NCBI GenBank assembly: GCA_024752435.1
Contig: CP103027.1
Span: 1,612,001-1,676,000, forward strand
DNA: 64,000 nucleotides
From: Allantophomopsis cytisporea
Taxonomy: Eukaryota > Ascomycota > Leotiomycetes > Phacidiales > Phacidiaceae
Direction of reading: 5' to 3'
This document shows, one piece after another, positions 59,461 to 64,000 of this stretch (position 1 is the stretch's first letter; every line of letters begins with the position of its first letter). The notes below the pieces were generated by a model. It searched no databases, was not told the origin of the DNA, and saw only the letters and a program-made list of their open reading frames with translations. A program made the translations under genes and the position numbers.

Positions 59461-59706
59461 TTATATCCTTGTCAACAGTCTCTTAGTCAGCCATTTGTGG
59501 AAAGAATCCTCAGTCTGCTTCGCTATTGTCCCTACTGGCAGATACACTTCATCATCCTCAACATCGCCCTTCTCCGCTGTGGTATACCAGCACATGATAT
59601 ATGTATCCTCGTGGAACTTATAGATGCCGTATGATTGATGAAAAAGCGCTTTCTCTACCGGACTTAGTCTCCTGTGAATTCTTCTTGAAGATGAAGTAGG
59701 AGCAGA
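59461..59706 (-). pseudogene. Unassigned coding remnant or last exon
   Basis: After a TTAG acceptor-like site at 59707-59708, about 81 codons stay open to the TAA at 59461-59463. They read as plausible protein (RRLSPVEKALFHQSYGIYKF; DTYIMCWYTTAEKGD; TIAKQTEDSFHKWL). An upstream ATG at 59858 (MAFNSVKDISDLSSK) could be exon 1, but the only phase-matching donor is weak (GTCTTC). No family is recognised. It could be a small gene or a remnant. Confidence 0.35.
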
Positions 59707-60130
59707 CTAACAAGTAATGCATGAGCGACGTGAACGACATTGAAGTGATTTTTGTAGCTCTCATTGGTCAAACCCGCCGAGGATATCTTATCACCCCTAG
59801 TGATCAGGAAGACCTTGCTCGAGAGATCTGAAATATCTTTGACTGAATTGAAAGCCATTGTGAAAAGAAACAAATGTGATGACAGCGTAGGGGAGTCTTT
59901 AGGAGATGCTTGGGGCCTGAAGGAGAGTGATGCTGCGTCCTTGGAGAAGTTATTCAGAGCAAAGGTTATTCAGTGTGTGCCTTATATATATACTGAACTG
60001 CAGTGAAGTAGTAACCATACGCTCCGAAAACTACTATTGATTCGTGCCGTCTAAAATGTTAGACAGGCCCATCAAATGGGAACTTGTGTCGTTAGGTAGG
60101 TACGTGGGTGACATTGATCAATTTTTGGGC

Positions 60131-60466
60131 TTAGTACAACGAACAACCATTCAATATCTTCCATTTAATATCTACATGACTAGTATTCGACTCACTCTGC
60201 TTACGATATATAATTCCTGCTTTGTCATGAAGTCTCCCAGTCTTCAAATGCAACACAATCGCAGCGTCACCAGCTGTGGAATCTCTCAACCGGGACAAGC
60301 TTCGAGCCGCCTTTTGGAACTTGGCCAAATAGTTGGAGGTCTTATGCTGCTTGAAAGTTTCAAGGGAGTTACCCAGAATAGTAAATTCTGTTCTCCGCAG
60401 TCAAAGGTTTTCTATTATGATAGCATTGCAGATGCAAAAGCAAGTGGCGAAACCTGCTCAGTTGAT
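60131..60466 (-). pseudogene. Unassigned coding remnant with internal TGA
   Basis: One minus-strand frame reads EQVSPLAFCICNAIIIENL, a TGA at 60401-60403, then LRRTEFTILGNSLETFKQHK and YLAKFQKAARSLSRLRDST. The helical, Arg/Leu-rich pattern is protein-like. CGA to TGA would explain the stop. A GTAAGC donor-like site occurs near 60195. I cannot assign a family. Confidence 0.3.
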
Positions 60467-63400
60467 TAGGCTGCAGCTTGATAGAGGCCAACATTCTGAA
60501 TATGTGAATACATCGATCTATATCAACTCGTTAATACCTAAACTCTCATTTTGTAGGAGGACACAATCTGCCTGATGATTTTGAAATAGAATAGATTGGT
60601 CAAATCACAACATCGTTACACAAAGGTCCGTGAGATCTACGTACGCTTCCAAGACAATACTCTACTTCATTAAGTAGACAATGGGGCTTGAAATAAGATT
60701 GAGTAGAAACTTTGTTATCTTACACTTTATTTGATTGACGACAATACTGCCAGTAAAGCTCGTTGTTAATTTTGATATTGAATATATTTCGAGGTATCGT
60801 TCCAAGGCACGGAACTTAGAGGTGTGTCTCAAAGGCGATGCTGATTTCCTCCTCGACGGTATAGAAAACAGAAGCTACACTAGCGGGAGAGATAATATCT
60901 AATAAGCATAACGTAGGCGATTTATCAAGAGCTCATACATTCTGTTTTTGAATGCCTTCCACTTTCACAAGAGCCTCAACATGCTTTTACTTTCTGCACT
61001 GATCGAGGTGTATCATCAAGATCAGGGCAAGAGCCCTAGGACAAAAGCTGAAATCCAAAAAGTCAACTCCCGTTTTCCTGTTTCAAAGTTTTTCGACTGT
61101 CTTGCCGCATTTTATTGTTCAAACACTTGATCATCTGCCAAAGAGACATGGAGTCCGAGAGACGCAGCTCTGAATTGTAGTATCGAAGAATGGAGTGTAA
61201 TAGCAGTTGGCGATACCAATCATCATTGATTAGAATAACAGCAGGAAGAGACTGAGTTATTGCTTGATGGGTCTTTCTATTAAGTTATTGGAATACCTTA
61301 GGTTGCAGAGCATTATACTTAATGAACCCTTACATTTTCAACGATGTAATCTTGACATACTTGAAATCTCGATGGCATACGCGATTACAAGGTAACATAT
61401 CCCTATACATGAAATTATCACAAAGTTAATATGACTAAAACTTAACTAGGGAAAACTCAAGTTCCTACATTCAAGTTTTGATATATATTATTTGAAAGCT
61501 CGGTGATTTCTTATGGATTTCTTGGTGGGAGGAAATCAAGGATTGGAGTAGTTTGACAGCTAGTTCCCGCGTCGGCTAATCTTTATCCCCGCTCCCGCTT
61601 TCGGCTTCCGATGATTCTCCGCCTTTTGCCATAATCTATTGCGGAACGTCGCTCTTCAGATATCCTTCCCCTGAGAAAATGCGGAGTACTGTTGCCTTTT
61701 TCCCGCCCCCTTCCAAATACAGGCTTGAACTAGCTTATCTCCCTCGTCTTGTGGAGTAATCCTCGCTGCGAGTATATATGGCAGTTCCCACGGGACGTTG
61801 CTAAGTGCATAAGAACATCTCATGTTTTAGATCACCGATGTGTACCGCTTGAGATGTTTTTTCTAAGCACATAGGACAACAGCTGCCCTCTTCAGTTGTA
61901 TGAGCTGCTGAATACAGTCACTCTGTATCCTTTGAAAGACTGCTCAAAAGGAATCGTGTCGTCAAAATCGAACCAACCGTTGCTATGTGTTCCTGTACAA
62001 TTGGGCAACATTTATTCTATTGGTATCGGGAAACGACGCTGATATTCCTCCTCGCCAACAAAGGGTCAGTCAGGGTACATTGAGTTACTTAGATTGTGGG
62101 AATCCTGAAATGGTTAGAGCCACAATTTTGACATAGGAGTGACATACGCCTTTATTCTGTTAAGCGTGATGATCTAAGGCCTTTCAAATTCTGTTCGCTG
62201 CCGAGTCATGGAGTATCGGCTCTCTTGTGCCTCGGAACATGAACTAGCTCGTTAGTATGAGGTGCTGCACCTTACTTAGACTTAAGTAGTGGTGAGGTCG
62301 GCCTGTTTCTCGGCTCACATTCATTAGCGCAGACCCCTAACTTTATAGAAGCTTTGCTGAAGAAATCCAGTGTAAAACTCATAGACAACTTGTAGGTTAG
62401 AGTTCTCCGCACTGTCTTACTTAGAATGGATACCTCCCATGAGTACGGCTGCAGAAGGCACTTAGCGTTAAGCTACTTTCCGAACCAACTTATTATGAGA
62501 TATAGCTGTAGCAATTAGTGTTAGGGAACGATACCAACATTCCTTTTCAAGCCCAAGAAGACGGGGCGAGACTTGTTTTGACGCGCGGGCCGGACGATAG
62601 GTGTGGAGAGGATGTCAAGTTGCGGAATAAGCCTGTGTCATATGCATGGTTTTAAAGCTTCCGAAGAAAATATTAGAGTTGATCATTGCTCGGTATCAGC
62701 TTTCGGGAGTCTAGTCGTAGGAAAGTTTGTGGGGTGGGATAGCAGAAGTGGTCTTGGCACTTCTAACATTTATCTGGCCCTGGCTGTACCGTACCTGGGA
62801 TAAGATATATATGAGTGTATGTTATTTCGTATAAATATGCGTATTTGAAGTATCAATATATGCATCCATATTTCTATTTAGGTGCTGAGATACATAGGCG
62901 AACTTGTGAGTATTCAGTGAATATGGTAGCCAATATTACAAGGATGAGAAGCTAGAAATTCCAGGGGCGGGGTAAGAGGTACCCGGTGTCATGAACTGGC
63001 AGAAATGTGATATCTAGACGAAGAGAAGAACACAATGATTCCGCACCATCTGCAGTCTAATCGCGCGCTACTTGCAAAGTTGTCGCGCCATACCAGCCAT
63101 GATCTTTCATCATGTTCCCCTGATCCGGACTATACTCCATATTAGCTTTTATGATTGAATTTCTCGCGGGAAAACATTTCCCTACGAACGAGACCATGGA
63201 TATCATATCATGGAGAGATTGCTCTTCCATTTTCCTGACATCTGCACTGAGTTCCGGTTAGGGAATCCAGGTACTCCACATCTCCACGCCATTAATGCAA
63301 CTTGTCACTCGTCACTCCTAGTCCTTTTTCCGAGACCAAACCTTATCGTCATCTGTAAACGCGACATGAAATAAAAAGAGAGCTCTCGCTGATTATTTGA

Positions 63401-63566
63401 AGTTCTGTCAAATACAAAATACACACTCTTTTCTCACACACACTTTTGTACACAACAAGCGTCTTGACCATTGACGTACATACCCACATAGCTCATACAA
63501 TCTATGCTCAACACTTGGCAGGCACCTGCATTAACAATAAATCAGGTCTTACGTCTACTGTTCCCA
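60467..63566. other. Gene-poor region before the rhodopsin-domain gene
   Basis: 60.5-61.5 kb is AT-rich and looks like the rest of the decayed island. Base composition becomes more even from ~61.55 kb. Short frames (60948-61130, 62603-62803) show no features. The last ~200 bases carry CACACA-rich leader-like sequence. An in-frame ATG at 63504 could add 21 residues to the next gene. Confidence 0.4.
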
Positions 63567-64000
63567 ATGTCTACTGACGGTGTCTTGTCGACTGGAGATG
63601 TTCCAAATCGCGGTCCGGCTGTTTTGGCAGTGACGACAGCAACCCTTGTCTTCGCGAGTCTCTTCTTCTTTGCTAGAATTACCTGTCGTATGTTGATTGT
63701 CCGGAAAGTTGGGTGGGACGACTGGTTTATGATATTGGCTTGGGTAAGTAGCAAAGATGCCTGGCCACATTGCCCCTTTAGCTTCGTGAGATCGCCTCAG
63801 CTGACTATTAGTGTAACAGCTTCTTGCTTTCGGATTATCCTTCTCAGTTGCCTATAGTACTACTAAGGGACTAGGAAGAAAAGATGCCGGTATTAAAGAT
63901 GAATGGAAGCCAGCACTCAGGCAATCCGAATATGCCTTCACTGTACTTTACAATCCTGCTTTAATGGCCGTCAAGATGTCCGTACTCATCTTCTATCTCC
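63567..64000 (+). CDS. Fungal rhodopsin-domain (PTH11-like) membrane protein, 3' end outside window
   Basis: Exon 1 is 63567-63743 and exon 2 starts at 63820 (GTAAGT...AACAG, phase 0), running off the window. The visible part is ~119 residues: a short polar N-terminus (NRGPAVLAVTTATLVF), TM1, then the hallmark RMLIVRKVGWDDWFMILAW. TM2 and TM3 follow, with the TTKGLGRKDAGI loop between them. This is the PF20684-type rhodopsin domain of fungal seven-helix plasma-membrane proteins, often annotated as integral membrane protein or PTH11-like. Some members sense host or surface cues, though most are uncharacterised. The start at 63567 fits family alignment better than 63504. Confidence 0.88.

Overview
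The window looks like chromosomal DNA of a filamentous ascomycete (Pezizomycotina). A leotiomycete is my best guess, but it rests on gene style rather than on a marker. The signs are short GT-AG introns (about 42-100 nt), compact single genes with no operons, and typical fungal families: an RNR-inhibitor protein, an FSH1-type hydrolase, a PTH11/rhodopsin-type membrane protein, a berberine-bridge-type oxidase and DUF952. Several genes carry C-to-T type nonsense changes, as expected in fungi with repeat-induced point mutation (RIP).

Layout. 1-13 kb is a conserved housekeeping block: a leucine-rich-repeat protein (cut by the window start), the phosducin-like chaperone PLP2 divergent from ribosomal protein S27, a ribonucleotide-reductase regulator with a PIP box, a short-chain dehydrogenase, mitochondrial ribosomal protein uS14m, an Arb2-domain protein and a mitochondrial TPR protein. 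13.8-15.1 kb holds a membrane-anchored SGNH-type esterase. 15.1-20.4 kb is a 5.3-kb stretch without a supportable gene, upstream of a large type II membrane protein with an EGF-like ectodomain. 23.8-28.9 kb has proteasome lid subunit Rpn5, an FSH hydrolase and a monocarboxylate-transporter-like MFS protein. From about 31.5 kb the window becomes accessory: a secreted S10 carboxypeptidase, a satellite-like repeat block (34.3-34.7 kb), an unknown protein, a class C beta-lactamase-like hydrolase, a bacterial-type mannose-6-phosphate isomerase, a DUF952 protein, a broken glyoxalase-fold gene, a broken YWTD beta-propeller gene, a BBE-type oxidase and a secreted 748-residue multidomain protein.

51.3-63.5 kb is an AT-rich graveyard. 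It contains a hAT transposase tail fused to a truncated MFS gene, and a complete dynamin-like GTPase gene (55850-58214) whose exon structure and frame are preserved but which carries eleven in-frame TAG/TAA codons. Smaller coding remnants follow. The window ends inside a fungal rhodopsin-domain (PTH11-like) gene.

Most genes act independently. The functional themes are protein folding, translation and degradation (PLP2, S27, uS14m, Rpn5) on the left, and secreted or catabolic enzymes mixed with decayed genes on the right. The strongest unusual signal is the decay pattern: glutamine- or tryptophan-to-TAG changes without indels in the dynamin gene, and tryptophan-to-TAG in the propeller and transposase remnants. 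All exon joins were made by eye from splice consensus and frame. No database search was run.
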